The notes beneath the pieces were generated by a model, which was not told where the DNA came from, did not search any database, and was given only the letters and a program-made list of their open reading frames with translations. A DNA stretch of 64,000 bases from Isoetes taiwanensis (lineage: Eukaryota > Streptophyta > Lycopodiopsida > Isoetales > Isoetaceae), in NCBI GenBank assembly GCA_021234155.1, contig JAJEKV010000328.1, forward strand, positions 248,001-312,000, given 5' to 3'. Position 1 is the stretch's first letter, and the number at the start of each line of letters is the position of its first letter. Position numbers and translations under genes: made by a program. Below are positions 1 to 13,121 of the stretch, one piece after another.

Positions 1-1859
1 GGATGCACCATTTCCACATATCCGTGGAGCCCCAACTGAGCTCGATTGCCAGAAGAGCCCCATATTCCAAGTCATCTCCTTCCTTATTTGAGTAAGTTCT
101 TGGGCTCTAATCAATTGGACTATCATTTAGTAACAAGTTTTTGATTCTGCAAATCTCTGTTTCATGCACAGATTTACAGTGAAAGATGGGTCTCAACTTT
201 GTCCGTATTGCAGTCAGCCATTTAGACGTACACTGTTTCACCTTTTAAATTCTGTTACACTAGAAAGGTTATATGGCTTCCATGTTTTGCTTCCTTGTCA
301 TTTATGAACTTTTAGTTGAGATCTGCTCTCTCATTCTGACCTGTCAACCTCATTGCTTTCCATTCTCTGCTAATGCTTCGATGGGGACGGAGCTTATACT
401 GGAACATCTATATTGAATAGTGCCATTGCAATGCAACTCCAATCTCACGATTGTTCTCCAATAAATGATCGCTATCCATCATGATATCTATTAATTGTAT
501 GGTTAAATGTTGCATGATATCTACTTGATCTGATTGTCCGCGGCAACGAGCTCACGCTGCTAGGATGCCAACTCCAAAATCGTCCCTTGTCCTACACTGG
601 CTTTAGACCTTGCTTTCAGTGATCTGTAATGACAATCAAATAATGCAGAGAATAATAGTGTTATGGGACTAAGCTTATTTATAAGGTTGATGTACATTCT
701 TGGACAATTGCGACTTTTCCATTGGGATGAGGTCATTGTTCTGCATATTAGTGTATCGACAGACTTTTCTACTCACCCACAGCCTCAAAGACAGCATTAG
801 TTTGCAAACACAAGTCAAGTAGTCACATGAACTTTTACATTTGATCATTTTCTTTAACCGTTCTTATGATCATGCTCTTCTGTTCTTATGATCATGCTCT
901 TCACTGATTATATTTTGCATCAGAAGGCATTCTGATCAAGGATCCTTTCTGTCACAGTTGAGAGAAAAGAGTTTGTAAGAGATGGACCTCATTTTTCAAG
1001 CCGCACCGACTCCAAGGCGAGGACTTTGTGGTTTTGGTCAACCATCATCTCCCAACAGCAGGAATGAAGGTAAATCTCAGTCAGTGATTAAATACATGAG
1101 TCTGAAAGTTCACAGCTCATTGCAATTTTTGTGGGACTTTATCGTCCTATAGGTGTTTCATCTATTTGGCATCTTCGAGGCATTTTATTCAGTCCTGTAA
1201 GTTTGCATTTTCAGAACGTTTCCACAATTTATATTCAGTCCTTACATTTACTTTCTTTATTTCAGGGTCCTATTTATAATATACGCAAGTTCAAAACAAG
1301 TTCCAATGGACCAACCATGGCAAGGCCGACGCCTATATTGGTTCCTGGTGGTTCAACAACTTCTAATACCACAATGGTTGGTTATCCAGTCTTCCCTAAT
1401 GTTCACATGGGGAATACTTTCTCATATGCTCATGGCGAACCTCTTACTATTTCAAGAATAGATGTTGGAAACATTAGCGCTCGCACAAGCAAATAAATGC
1501 CGGTTATGAATCTCAAAGTAATGGGATGCCAAAAGGTTCACCTACCGTGGTGGTAGATGGCATACTGATTCTGTCCCTTTGCATATGAGTAGCACCTTTG
1601 TGCGCTCCAATTTGAAGTGGCGTAATGTCCCGCAGGGATTTCTCGCGGGGAAGGCGATGGGTTTGGCAACCTACATCTACAAGTGCTTCAACTTCATCAA
1701 CATGGAATTGCCAATACGCGACGCCTCACAAAGACGTAAAAAATGTGATTCTAGCAATGCTCGCATTTCAAGGTTTTGCCTTTTCTCGCAAACCACTCAA
1801 GGGATGAACCATCTACACGTAATGGTGGTGGGGGATCTAGTAATGATTCGGGATCTTGA
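1..1859 (+). pseudogene. Exon-like segments of an unidentified plant gene
   Basis: I do not recognise this gene. Several stretches read like plus-strand exons separated by AT-rich, intron-like sequence. About 1,266-1,495 follows a pyrimidine-rich tract ending in CAG and encodes a Pro/Gly/Thr-rich segment containing VGYPVFPNVHMG. About 1,500-1,740 can be read in shifting frames. 1,773-1,859 follows an AG and encodes LPFLANHSRDEPSTRN, then a Gly/Ser-rich tail ending in TGA. A short piece near 195-225 contains CPYC, which on its own does not establish a zinc finger. The frames do not join cleanly without assuming frameshifts, several of them near CpGs. It could be the 3' part of a real gene whose start lies left of the window, or a captured fragment. 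Exon limits are estimates. Confidence 0.35.
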
Positions 1860-2264
1860 ATGGTGTTGAATCTATTGCGCACCTTCATTTGGAATGATGC
1901 TTAGTTTGGGTGGCCCAGTCAAGTCGCGATATGCAATCGCCACCCCGAAGAGCTGATTCATATTCTCGCACTTAGCATATCATGATTCTATTTTGAGCAT
2001 TCTATATTTAGTCACGTGGTGACATGTACATAGAACTAATAATCGAGAGGACTCCTGGATTCTTTAACCCGCCCTCGTTTTTGTTCATCATAACATGCTT
2101 AGAATGTGGGTAAGATATCCTTTAAATGTGCCTGCAATCCTTTATTCCGCAAATTGGAGTCATATCAAGAAGAGTTATGAATTTTAGATGTATCGACCAC
2201 TCAAATTGAACACCACTTTAAATTCAACGGTTTGCTAATGATTTGCCCCGCAATTAGATTTGAT
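1860..2264. other. Intergenic stretch, nothing recognised
   Basis: This is AT-rich non-coding sequence between the last exon-like segment and the GC-rich block at 2,265. I see no open frame of note, no RNA gene and no obvious repeat. Confidence 0.5.
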
Positions 2265-2870
2265 CACTACAAAGGGATAAGTCGACGTCCAACGACGCCG
2301 CTGACGTCGAAGAACGACGCCAGTCGTCGTTGTTGAACATCGACGACATCGCCGCTCAACGGCGACATCGTCGTTCGACGCCGCTCAACGACGTTTCTCG
2401 GGCGACGTGGCCGATTGGCCCTGTGTGGCATGGTATGCGCCGCCTGGCGGGCGTCGCCTGCGTGCAAAACATCGGTGAACGCCGTCGGGAACGACGCCTC
2501 CAGCCGGCGGGCACATCCGGCGTGGCTTTGCCGACATGCCGACTGGCACGCCACCGTGTTACGCCATCGTCGACATACGCCGTTGAACGACGACTAAAAA
2601 AATCTGGCGACGACCAGTCCATTGGCTTCGTGGCTTGCTGACATGCCAGGATGGCACGCCAAAGTGTCCTGCCACGTCGACATGACGCGTTAAACGACGC
2701 CTGGAATATCGACGCGTAGGGTTTGGCGCTTTTGGCGGTTTTGCCCTGGGTGGGTCGATCGCCGTCCGGCGCAAGGGGAACTACGCCATTATTGTCGAAG
2801 CGAGCGCCGCGTAAACAACGTCGTTTAAACGTTTTTTTTTTTTTTGGAAAAAAAAAAAATGTGCAAAAAA
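2265..2870. mobile_element. CACTA-like transposon terminus with CGACG-rich subterminal block
   Basis: At 2,265 the AT-rich flank switches abruptly to very GC- and CpG-rich DNA beginning CACTACAAAGGG. CACTA (En/Spm) transposons start with CACTAC and carry dense short subterminal repeats. Here ACGACG, GTCGAC and CGACGCC motifs recur many times in both orientations over about 500 bp. The block ends near 2,835-2,860 in a T-run followed by an A-run that could pair. Open frames on both strands here are by-products of the GC content and show no family resemblance. No matching TTGTAGTG end with a shared 3-bp target duplication was found, so this is a candidate end, not a complete element. Confidence 0.45.
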
Positions 2871-5800
2871 TATCGACGTCGCTTATCGTTTGGAATGCCA
2901 AAATTACCCTATGGACTAAGTTACCTGGCCGGGGGTTTGCAAAAATCCGACACACGCCGCCCCACATTGCAAAGATTCAACGACCACCTCCTAGGCCAAT
3001 TGACTACGAGTGTGTTGGACATAAGATAGTTTACGCCTTCTTCGAGAAGGGGTGGCCTTCTGGCCACAAAACTTGGTCCCTAGGGCAATGTCGACGCTCA
3101 GTCCATTGGCGAGCCAATCACTCTGCCCGAGGGAAAGTTGCCCATCTGGTCGCCGTGGCCTTCGAGAGGACTTTTGGGGCAAGCCGCTCGGGTGGTTTTA
3201 GGGTCGTGCGGCGGGCGGCCAACACCCCCTCACGCCAAGACGCAAAGGTCCTAGTCGAACCGACAAGGATAGAGCCCTCCAAACGTAAACCCTATGAGTT
3301 GCCGTGTTCTAGTAGGGTTTGGAATTTTGGGTGCCGAAGTTTTGGTCTTTTGCACTTGGGACGGGCCGATCACATGCAGATTGAGAACGCCGGGAAGCAA
3401 GCAAGGGAACCGACGAATGGAGTTTGGACCTGCATCTCCTCGCCAGGCGGTTAGAAGTCAAGGCCCACTTTTTGCAAGAAGCAAGACATTTAGTGAAATT
3501 GCAATTAATGCATAATATGTTGGACTTAAATTCTGATTTTTTGTCACGAAGCTTCCAAAGTCATCGCCAACATACAAGGCCAACTTTCAAAAAATTTTGG
3601 ATAAGGTTTAGATCAAATAGTTTGCAGCGGGAGGCAAACTGTTGTTGTTGGGCGTGGAGCCGCACACTTGCCAAGTCAAACAAGGCCGGGACCTTGCAAG
3701 GCCTCCCTCATTAGAGGGGAGAGTCCGAACCCTGGGGGGCGAGAGCCCAAAAAGCTTTAGAGGCAGTCTTTCACGGCAGCCGCCCACGGGGCATACGCTA
3801 AAGACCACACTCCCGGATCTCGGTTCCGTGATCCAAACCGTTGAATCCTTTGTTCCGGGAACCTGGTTAGAAGGTCAAAAAATCCAACATCCGTCCGAGA
3901 AGATATCAAATCAAGCGCCCCTCATGCAAGGGCGGTGACAGTAGAAACCAAAGTGTTTTGTCGTTCGGACATTGCGGAGGCTCGAAATGCCGATCCGACT
4001 TCGCCACATCGTCGGGAATGCCAAAATTACCCTAGGGACCAAGTTATACCTGGGTTTTGCAAAAGAAACAAACACTTACGCCCTACATTGCAAAAAGATT
4101 CAGCCCGACCACCTCCTAGGCCAATTGACTACGAGTGTGTTGCACATGATATAGTTTGGCGCTTCTTGAGAAGGGGTGGGCTTCTGGCCACAAAACTTGG
4201 TCCCTAGGGCAATGTCGGCGTTTTGAGTCCATTGGCGAGGCAGATCACGGTTGGGGAGAGGGAAGTTGCCCCGTCCGTCGCCCGTGGGGCCGCCGGAGAG
4301 GAATTTTGGGGCAAGCTGCTTCCGGGTGGTTTTAGGGTCCGTGCTCGGCGCCAACACCCCCCTCTACATCAAGACCGCAAGCAAGGTCTTAGTCAAAATC
4401 GACAAGGATAGAGCCTCAAACGTAAAATACATGAGTTGCCGTGTTCTAGGGGGTTTGCATTTTGGTGCGAGTTTTGGTCTTTTGCACTTGGGGGGCGTGG
4501 CGATCACAAGTTGAACGCCTTGCGAAGCAAGGGGAACTGACGGAATGGAGTTTGGACCTGTACTCCTCCCGTTGTGGCGGTTAGAAGTCAAAGGGCCGCT
4601 TTTTGCGATAGCAAGAAATTCGTAAATTCGTAATTAATGCATAATGCGGACTTAAATTCTGATTTTTGTCAGCTAGCTTCCTAAGTCATCGCCAACATCT
4701 GAGACCAACTTTCAAAAATTTTGGATAAGGTTTAGATCAAATAGTTTGCATTAGAACAGTCAGACTGGCTTTGTTGTTGGGCAGCCGAGGTGGCACACTT
4801 GCCCAAGTCAAACAAGGCGGGACCTTGCAAGGCCTCCTCATTAGAGGGGAGAGTCCAGAACCCGGGAGGCGAGCCCCAAAAAGCTTCTCGAGGCGAGCCT
4901 TTCCAGCGGCTTCAGCCGTATGGCTAAAGACCACATTCAGGATCTCGGTTCCCCATATCCGGCCGTTGAATCCTTTGTTCAAGGAACCTGGTTCGAGAAG
5001 GTCAAAAATCCAACATCCGTCCAGGAGAACATATCAAGCGCGAAGCGTCCCCGGGCGATAGTGTAGAAACCAAAGTGTTTTGTCGTTCCGGACATTGCGG
5101 AGGCTCGAGAAATGCCGATCCGACTTAGCCACATCGTGGGAATGCCAAAATTAACCCTAGGGACCAAGTTATACGGTCGGTTTTGCAAAAGAAACAAACA
5201 CTTACGCCCTACATTGCGATTATTGACCACCTCCTAGGCCAATTGACTACGAGTGTGTTGCACATGACATAGTTTGGCTTCTTGAGAAGGGGTGGGCTTC
5301 TGCCCACAAAACTTGGTCCCTAGGGCAATGTCGGCGTTTTGAGTCCATTGGCAGAGCCGGAGATCGAGTTCGGGAGGGGAAGTTGCCCGTCGTCGCCGAG
5401 GGCCTTTGGGAGAGGAATTTTGGGGCAAGCTACTTCCGGGTGGTTTTAGGGTCCGGTGCTCGGCGTCAACACCCCCCTCTACATCAAGACACGGCGCCAA
5501 GGTCTTAGTCAAATCGACAATGATAGAGCCTCGGCGTAAACCCTATGAGTTGCGGGTTCTAGCGGGGTTTGCATTTTGGGTCCGAAGTTTTGGCCTTTTG
5601 CACTTGGGATGTGGCGATCACATGCAGTTGAACGCGAAGCAAGGGGGCCCTGACGGAATGGAGTTTGGACTGTACTCCTCCCGTTGTGGCGGTTAGGAAG
5701 GAAGGAAGGAAGTCAAGGGCTGCGGTAGCAAGACATTAAGTAAAATTCATAATTAATGCATAGTCACCGGACTTAAATTCTGATTTTTTGCCAGCTAGCT

Positions 5801-8800
5801 TCCCAAGTCATAAGCCAACATCTACAGGCCAACTTTCAAAAAATTTTGGATAAGGTTTAGATCAAATAGTTTGCATTAGAGCGGTCAGGGCAGCTTTGTT
5901 GTTGGGCGGCCGAAACTGGCACACTTGCCCAAGTCAAACAAGGCGAGGGACCTTGCAAGGCCTCCCTCATTAGAGGGGAGAGTCCGAACCCGAGGCGAGC
6001 CCCAAAAGCTTCCGAGGCAGCCTTTCTGGCGGCTCACGGGGCGTATGCTAAAGACCACACTCCCGGATCTCGGTTCCCATATCCAACCGTTGAATCCTTT
6101 GTTCAAGGAACCTGGTTCGAGAAGGTCCAAAAATCCAACATCCGTCGGAGAACATATCAAAGCTATGCGAAGCGTCTAGCGGCGGCGGTGTAGAAACCAA
6201 AGTGTTTTGTCGTTCGGACATTGCGGAGGCTCGAAATGGCGATTCGACTTCGCCACATCGTCGGGAATGCCAAAATTACCAAGAGGGACCAAGTTACACG
6301 ATGCGGTTTGCAAAAAAAAAAGACTTACGCCCTACATTTGCGGTATTGTGCCCACCTCCTAGGCCAATTGACTACGAGTGTGTGTTGCACATGACATAGT
6401 TTTGGCTTCTTAGCCGAGAAGGGGTGGGCTTCAGGCCACAAAACTTGGTCCCTAGGGCAATCTCGATGTTACGAGTCCATTGGCGAGGCGGATCACGGTT
6501 CGGAGAGGGGAAGTTGCCCGTCGTCGCCGAGGGCCTTTGGGAGTGGACTTTTGGGGCAAGCTACTTAGGGTGGGTTTTGGGTCCGTGCTGCAGCGTCAAC
6601 ACCCTCCCTCTACATCAAGACCGGCGCCAAGGTCCTAGTCGAATCGACAAGGATAGAGCCTCCGGCGTAAACCCTATGAGTTGCCGAGGTTCTAGCAAGG
6701 GGGTTTTGCATTTTGGGTGCCGAAGTTTTGGTCTTTTGCACTTGGGACGTGGCGATCACATGCAGTTGAGAAACGAAGCAAGGGGCGGCGGCGGAATGGA
6801 GTTTGGACACATACTCCTCCGTATTGGCGGTTAGAAGTCAAGGGCGCTTTGGAATTAACAAGACATTACCGTAAATTAAGTAATTAATGCATAGTATGGA
6901 CTTAAATTCTGATTTTTTGCCAGCTAGCGTCCCTAAGTCGTCGCCAACATACGGGCCAACTTTCAAAAAATTTTGGATAAGGTTTAGATCAAATAGTTTG
7001 CATTAGAGCGGTCAGAGACGACTGTTGTTGGGCAGCCGAGCTAGCACACTTGCCCAAGTCAAACAAGGCCAGGACCTTGCAAGGCCTCCTCATTAGAGGG
7101 AGAGTCCAGAACCCGGGGAGGCAGGCCCCCAAAAGCTTTAGAGGCAGCCCTTTCACGGCGGCGCTCCGTGGGTGTAATGCTAAAGACCACACTCCGGATC
7201 TCGGTTCCGTATCCGGCCGTTGAATTCTTTGTTCAAGGAACTGGTTGAGAAGGTCCAAAAAATCCAACATCCGTCCAGGAGAACATATCAAACCCATGAA
7301 GTGTCTGCGAGGCGGCGGTGTAGAAACCAAAGTGTTTTGTCGTTCGGGACATTGCGGAGGTCTCGAAATGGCGCGATCGACTTTGCCACATCGTCAGGAA
7401 TGCTAAAATTACCCCCTAGGGACCAAGTTACGGTCGGTTTTGCAAAGAAAAAACACTTCGCCCTACATTTGCGGTATTGGCAGCCACCTCTAGGCCAATT
7501 GACTACGAGTGTGTTGCACATGAAATAGTTTGGCTTCTTCCGAGAAGGGGTGGGCTTACGGCCACAAAACTTGGTCCCTAGGGCAATGTCGGCGTTATGG
7601 AGTCCATTGGCGAGGCATAGATCAAGGGGTTCGGAGAGGGAAGTTGCCCGTCCGTCGCCGAGGGCCTTCGGGGAGAGGACTTTTGGGGCAAAGCTGCTTC
7701 GGGTGGTTTTAGGGTCCGTGCTTTCGGCGTCAACACCCCCCCCCCCACGTCAAGACACGGTGCAAGGTCCTAGTTCAATCGACAAGGATAGAGCCTCAAA
7801 ATGTAAACCCTAAGTTGCCCCAGGTTCGCGAGGGTTTTGCGTTATGAGTTAGTCTTTTACACACCGGGGCGACGGGTTCTATGCAGTTGAGGGGTTTGCG
7901 TTTTGGGAATGGAGTTTGGACACTGTACTCCTCCCGTTGTGGCGGTTAGAAGTCAATGGCGCTTTTGGAATTAGCAAGACATTAAGTAAATTCGTAATTA
8001 ATGCATATGCGGACTTAAATTCTGATTTTTTTTGTCGGCTATCTTCCTAAGTCATCGCCAACATACAGGCCAACTTTCAAAGATTTTGAATAAGGTTTAG
8101 ATCAAATAGTTTGCATTAGAAGCGGTGCAGTGCACTTTGTTGTTGGGCAGCCGAGGCAGCACACTTGCCCAAGTCAAACAAGGCGAGGACCTTGCAAGGC
8201 CTCCTCATTAGAGGGAGAGTCCAGAACCCGAGAGGCCGAGCCCCAAAAAGCTTCGAGGCAGCCTTTCACGGCTCGGCGCCGGGGCGTGACGCTAAAGACC
8301 ACACTCGGAACTCGGTTCCCCTATCAGGCAGTTGAATCCTTTGTTCAGGGAACCTGGTCCCGAGAAAGGTCAAAAAATCCAACATCCGTCAGGAGAACAT
8401 ATCAAACCGCTGAAGCGTCTACGAGGCGGCGGTGTAGAAACCAAAGTGTTTTGTCGTTTGGGACATTGCGAGAGGCTCGAAATGGTGATTCGACTTCGCC
8501 ACATCGTCCAGGAATGCCAAAATTACCCTAGGGACCAAGTTACCGCGATCGGTTTTGCAAAAAAAAAAACACTTACGCCCTACATTGCGGTGATTCAGCT
8601 GACCACCTCCTAGGCCAATTGACTAGGAGTGTGTTGCCACATTAGATAGTTTGGCTTCTTTGAGAAGGGGTGGGCTTACGGCCACAAAACTTGGTCCCTA
8701 GGGCAATGTCGGCGTTCCCGAGTCCATTGGCGAGGCGGATCACGGGTTCGGAGAGGGGAAGTTGCCCGTCCGTCGTCGGGGCCGGAGAGGACTTTGGGGA

Positions 8801-11800
8801 AAAGCTGCTTCCGGGTGGTTTTAGGGTCCGTGCTCAAGCGTCAACACCCCCCTCTACATCAAGACACGGCGCAAAGGTCCTAGTCGAATCGACAAGGATA
8901 GAGCCTCCAAATGTAAACCCTATGAGTTGCGAGGTTCTAGCGGGGGTTTGCGTTTTGGGTCTTTGAAGTTTTGGTCTTTTGCACTTGGGGCGTGGCGATG
9001 ACATGCGATTGAGAACCGAAGCAAGGGGGCGGCGGAATGGAGTTTGGACATGTACTCCTCCGTTGTGGCGGTTAGAAGTCAAGGGCAGCTTTTGCGGTAG
9101 CAAGACATTAATTCGTAAATTTGTAATTGAATGCATAGTATGGACTTAAATTCTGATTTTTTTGTCGGCTAGCTTCCTAAGTCATCGCCAACATACATGC
9201 CAACTTTCAAAAATTTTGGATAAGGTTTAGATCAAATAGTTTGCCTTAGAGCGGTCAGGGCAGACTGTTGTTGGGCAGGTGAAGGTGGCACACTTGCCCA
9301 AGTCAAACAAGGCCGGGGACCTTGCAAGGCCTCCCTCATTAGAGGGGAGAGTCGAGAACCCGGGCCCGAGCCCCAAAAAGCTCCCGAGGCAGCCTTTCTG
9401 GCGGCGCTCCGCCACGGGATGCGCTAAAGACCACACTCGGGATCTCGGTTTCGTGTATCCAGACCATTGAATCCTTTGTTCAAGGAACACTGGTTAGAAG
9501 CGTCCAAAAAAATCCAACATCCGTCACGGGAGAACATATCAAACCGCTTGGCGTCTAGCGAGGCGGCGATTGTAGAAACCAAAGTGTTTTGTCGTTGGGA
9601 CATTGCGGAGGCTCGAAATGGCGATTCGACCAGCCACATCGTCAGGAATGCCAAAAATTACCCTAGGGACCAAGTTACGCGGTCGGTTTTGCAAAAAAAG
9701 AAACACTTCGCCCTACATTGCGGTATCGGCTGACCACCTCCTAGGCCAATTGACTACGAGTGTGTTGCACATGACATGTTTGGCTTCTTCGAGAAAGGGG
9801 TGGGCCGCCCACAAAACTTGGTCCCTAAGGGCAATCTCGACGTTCGAGTCCATTGGCGAGGCGGATCCGCGGTTGGGAGGGGAAGTTGCCGTCCGTCGCC
9901 CGGGGGCCTTTGGGAGTGGACTTTTGGGGCAAAGCTACTTCGGGTGGTTTTAGGGTCCGTGCTCTGGCGTCAACACCCCCCCTCTACATCAAGACACGCG
10001 CCAAGGTCCTAGTCGAATCGACAAGGATAGAGCCTCGGCGTAAACCCTATGAGTTGCGGGTTCTAGCGGGGTTTGCATTTTGGGTGCCAGTTTTGACCTT
10101 TTGCACTTGGGATGTGGCCGATCACATGCAGTTGAGAACGCCTTGTGAAGCAAGGGAACTGGCGGAATGGAGTTTGGACTGTACTCCTCCCGTTGTGGCA
10201 GTTAGAAGTCAAGGGCCGCTTTTGCAGTAGCAAGACATTCGTAAATTCATAATTAATGCATAGTACGGACTTAAATTCTGATTTTTTGCCAGCTAGCTTC
10301 CCAAGTCATCGCCAACATACAGGCCAACTTTCAAAAATTTTGGATAAGGTTTAGATCAAATAGTTTGCATTAGAACGGTCCGGGCAGCCTGTTGTTGGGC
10401 AGCCGAGCTGGCACACTTGCCCAAGTCAAACAAGGCCAGGACCTTGCAAGGCCTCCTCATTAGAGGGGAGAGTCCGAACCCCAGGAGGCGAGCCCCAAAA
10501 AGCTTCCCGAGGCGACCTTTCACGGCGGCACTCCGCCCAGGGGAATGCGCTAAAGACCACACTCCCGGATCTCGGTTCCCGTATCCGACCGTTGAATTCT
10601 TTGTTCAAGGAACCTGGTTTGAGAAGGTCCAAAAAAACCCAACATCCGTCCAGGAGAACATATCAAACCTTGGTGTCTAGGCGACGGTGTAGAAACCAAA
10701 GTGTTTTGTCGTTCCGGACATGCGGGAGGCTCGAAATGGCGATTCGACTTCGCCACATCGTCCGGAATGCTAAAAATTACGCTAGGGACCAAGTTACACA
10801 GTCAGTTTTGGAAAAAGAAAAACACTTACGCCCTACATTTGCGGTATTCCTTGACCACCTCCTAGGCCAATTGACTACGAGTGTGTTGCACATGAAATAG
10901 TTTGGCGCTTCTTAGAAAGGGGTGGGCTTACGGCCACAAAACTTGGTCCCTAGGGCAATGTCGGCGTTACGAGTCCATTGGCGAGAGCGGATCACGGTTC
11001 AGGAGGGAAGTTGCCCGTCGTCGCCCGGGGAGCCGGGGAGAGGACTTTTGGGGCAAAATTTGCTTCAGGGTGGTTTTAGGGTCCGTGCTCGGCGTCAACA
11101 CCCCCCTCTACGTCAAGACACGTTGCAAGGTCCTAGTTCAATCTCGACAAGGATAGAGCCTCAAGCGTAAACCCTATGAGTTGCGAGGGTTCTAGCGGGG
11201 TTTGCGTTTTGGGTGCCGAGTTTTGGTCTTTGCACTTGGGGCGTGGCTGATCACATGCAGATTGAGAACGCTGAAGCAAGGGGAACTGGCGGAATGGAGT
11301 TTGGACCTGTACTCCTCCGTTGTGGCGGTTAGAAGTCAATGGCCGCTTTTGCGTAGCAAGACATTCGTAAATTCGTAATTAATGCATCGTACGGACTTAA
11401 ATTCTGATTTTTTGTCACTAGCTTCCTAAGTCATCGCCAACATACTGAGGCCAACTTTCAAAAAATTTTGAATAAGGTTTACATCAAATAGTTTGCATTA
11501 GAGCGATGCAGTACACTTTGTTGTTGGGCAGCAGTGGGCACACTTGCCCAAGTCAAACAAGGCCGGGACCTTGCAAGGCCTCCTCATTAGAGGGGAGAGT
11601 CAGAACCCGGAGGCGAGCCCCAAAAAGCTTCCCGAGGCGCCTTTCCCGGCGGCTTCCGGCCGGGGGGCACGCTAAAGACCACACTCGGGATCACCGGTTC
11701 CCCTATCCGACCGTTGAATCCTTTGTTCAAGGAACTGGTTCGGAGAAGGTCCAAAAATCCAACATCCGTCGGAGAACATATCAAACCGTGGCGTCTGCGA

Positions 11801-12687
11801 GGCGGCAGTGTAGAAACCAAAGTGTTTGTCGTTCGGACATTGCGGAAACTCGAAATGGCGACATTCGACTTACGCCACATCGTCAGGAATGCCAAAATTA
11901 CCCTAGGGACCAAGTTACGGTCGGGTTTGCAAAAGAAAGAAACACTACGCCCTACATTTGCGGTATTCAGTGACCACCTCCTAGCCCAATTGACTAGGAG
12001 TGTGTTGCACATAGATGGTTTGGCGCTTCTTGAGAAGGGGTGGGCTTACGGCCACAAAACTTGGTCCCTAGGGCAATGTCGGCGTTAAAGAGTCCATTGG
12101 CGTGAGAGCGAGATCCACGATGACGGGAGAGGGAAAATTGACCGTCCATCGCCCGGAGCCTTGGGGAGAGACTTTTGGGGCAAAAAGCTGCCAGGGTGGT
12201 TTTAGGGTCCGTGCTCTGGCGTCAACACCCTCCCTCTACGTCCCGAATCGACAAGGATAGAGCCTCGAAATGTAAACCCTATGAGTTGCGAGGTTCTAGC
12301 GGGGGTTTTGCGTTTTTGGAGTCTTGAGTTTTGGTCTTTGCACTTGGGGCGTGGCGATGACATCTTGATTGAGAACGAAGCAAGGAAGCCCGGCGGAATG
12401 GAGTTTGGACTGTACTCCTCCGTTGTGGCGGTTAGAAGTCAAGGGTCGCTTTTGCTTGTTAGCAAGACATTCGTAAATTTGTAATTAATGCATAGTACGG
12501 ACTTAAATTCTGATTTTTTGTCAGCTAGCTTCCTAAGTCATCGCCAACATACATGCCAACTTTCAAAAATTTTGGATAAGGTTTAGATCAAATAGTTTGC
12601 ATTAGAAGCGGTCGGGCGACTGTTGTTGGGCGGTGGAAGGCGGCACACTTGCCCAAGTCAAACAAGGCCAGGACCTTGCAAGGCCCT
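2871..12687. repeat. Satellite array, about 8.7 copies of a 1.12-kb unit
   Basis: The landmark CTAGGCCAATTGACTA (or a close variant) recurs at 2,991, 4,116, 5,234, 6,359, 7,490, 8,610, 9,741, 10,862 and 11,981, giving spacings of 1,118-1,131 bp. All copies are head-to-tail. Other shared landmarks are GTCAAACAAGG, AGATCAAATAGTTTGCATT and AAACTTGGTCCC. The first copy starts within the unit and the last stops abruptly at GGACCTTGCAAGGC, after which unrelated AT-rich sequence begins. Copies are near-identical over long AT-rich runs but differ by scrambled 1-8 base windows next to CpG sites. Short open frames appear in every copy and all frames, disagree between copies and look like no known protein, so none is called as a gene. 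Function is unknown; it could be a chromosomal satellite or an amplified internal part of a transposon. Confidence 0.93.
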
Positions 12688-13121
12688 CGATTTGCCATTA
12701 TACAGAAAATCTGATGCGATGGCAAAGCACATCTATTTCTATTTAGTATTAGAACATACTGATCTGTCTATTTGCTAGCATCAATTTCTCATTCCAGAGG
12801 ATAAAACGAGCAATTAATCATAGAATCTAGAAAGAACAAAGGATTTTGCATAAAATTATTGGATTCAATTACCTTATCACTGGTTGTCTATGTAATGAAA
12901 TGGGCCCCACCAGTTAGGAGATGGATTTCCAGCTTATACATATCTTCTTTTCATATACCTGCATAATTATTCTGCCAAATTATCTCATATCTAGATAGAA
13001 TAAAGAAATATGATTCTACCTTGAGCAATCGGCAGTGCTAGGTCAATCCCTTGAGCATTGATTCTACTTAAACTGGATTTAACTAAAAGCAGAAGTGCAC
13101 CAGGCTAAGAATCGGCATGAT
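12688..13121. other. AT-rich spacer between two tandem arrays
   Basis: Unique-looking AT-rich DNA separates the 1.12-kb satellite from the 19-bp minisatellite. No open frame, RNA gene or transposon end is apparent. Confidence 0.5.

Noticed and set aside
195-225. CPYC as part of a RING or other zinc finger
   Set aside because: Only one Cys pair is visible and the surrounding frame is short; no second pair at the required spacing.
2267-2967. Overlapping open frames on both strands in the GC-rich block
   Set aside because: Stop codons are rare because of GC content; the Arg/Ala-rich translations are low-complexity and resemble no family.
2871-12687. Dozens of 60-155 codon frames in the 1.12-kb satellite
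   Set aside because: Equivalent positions in different copies have different frames and stops, and no frame is conserved across copies.
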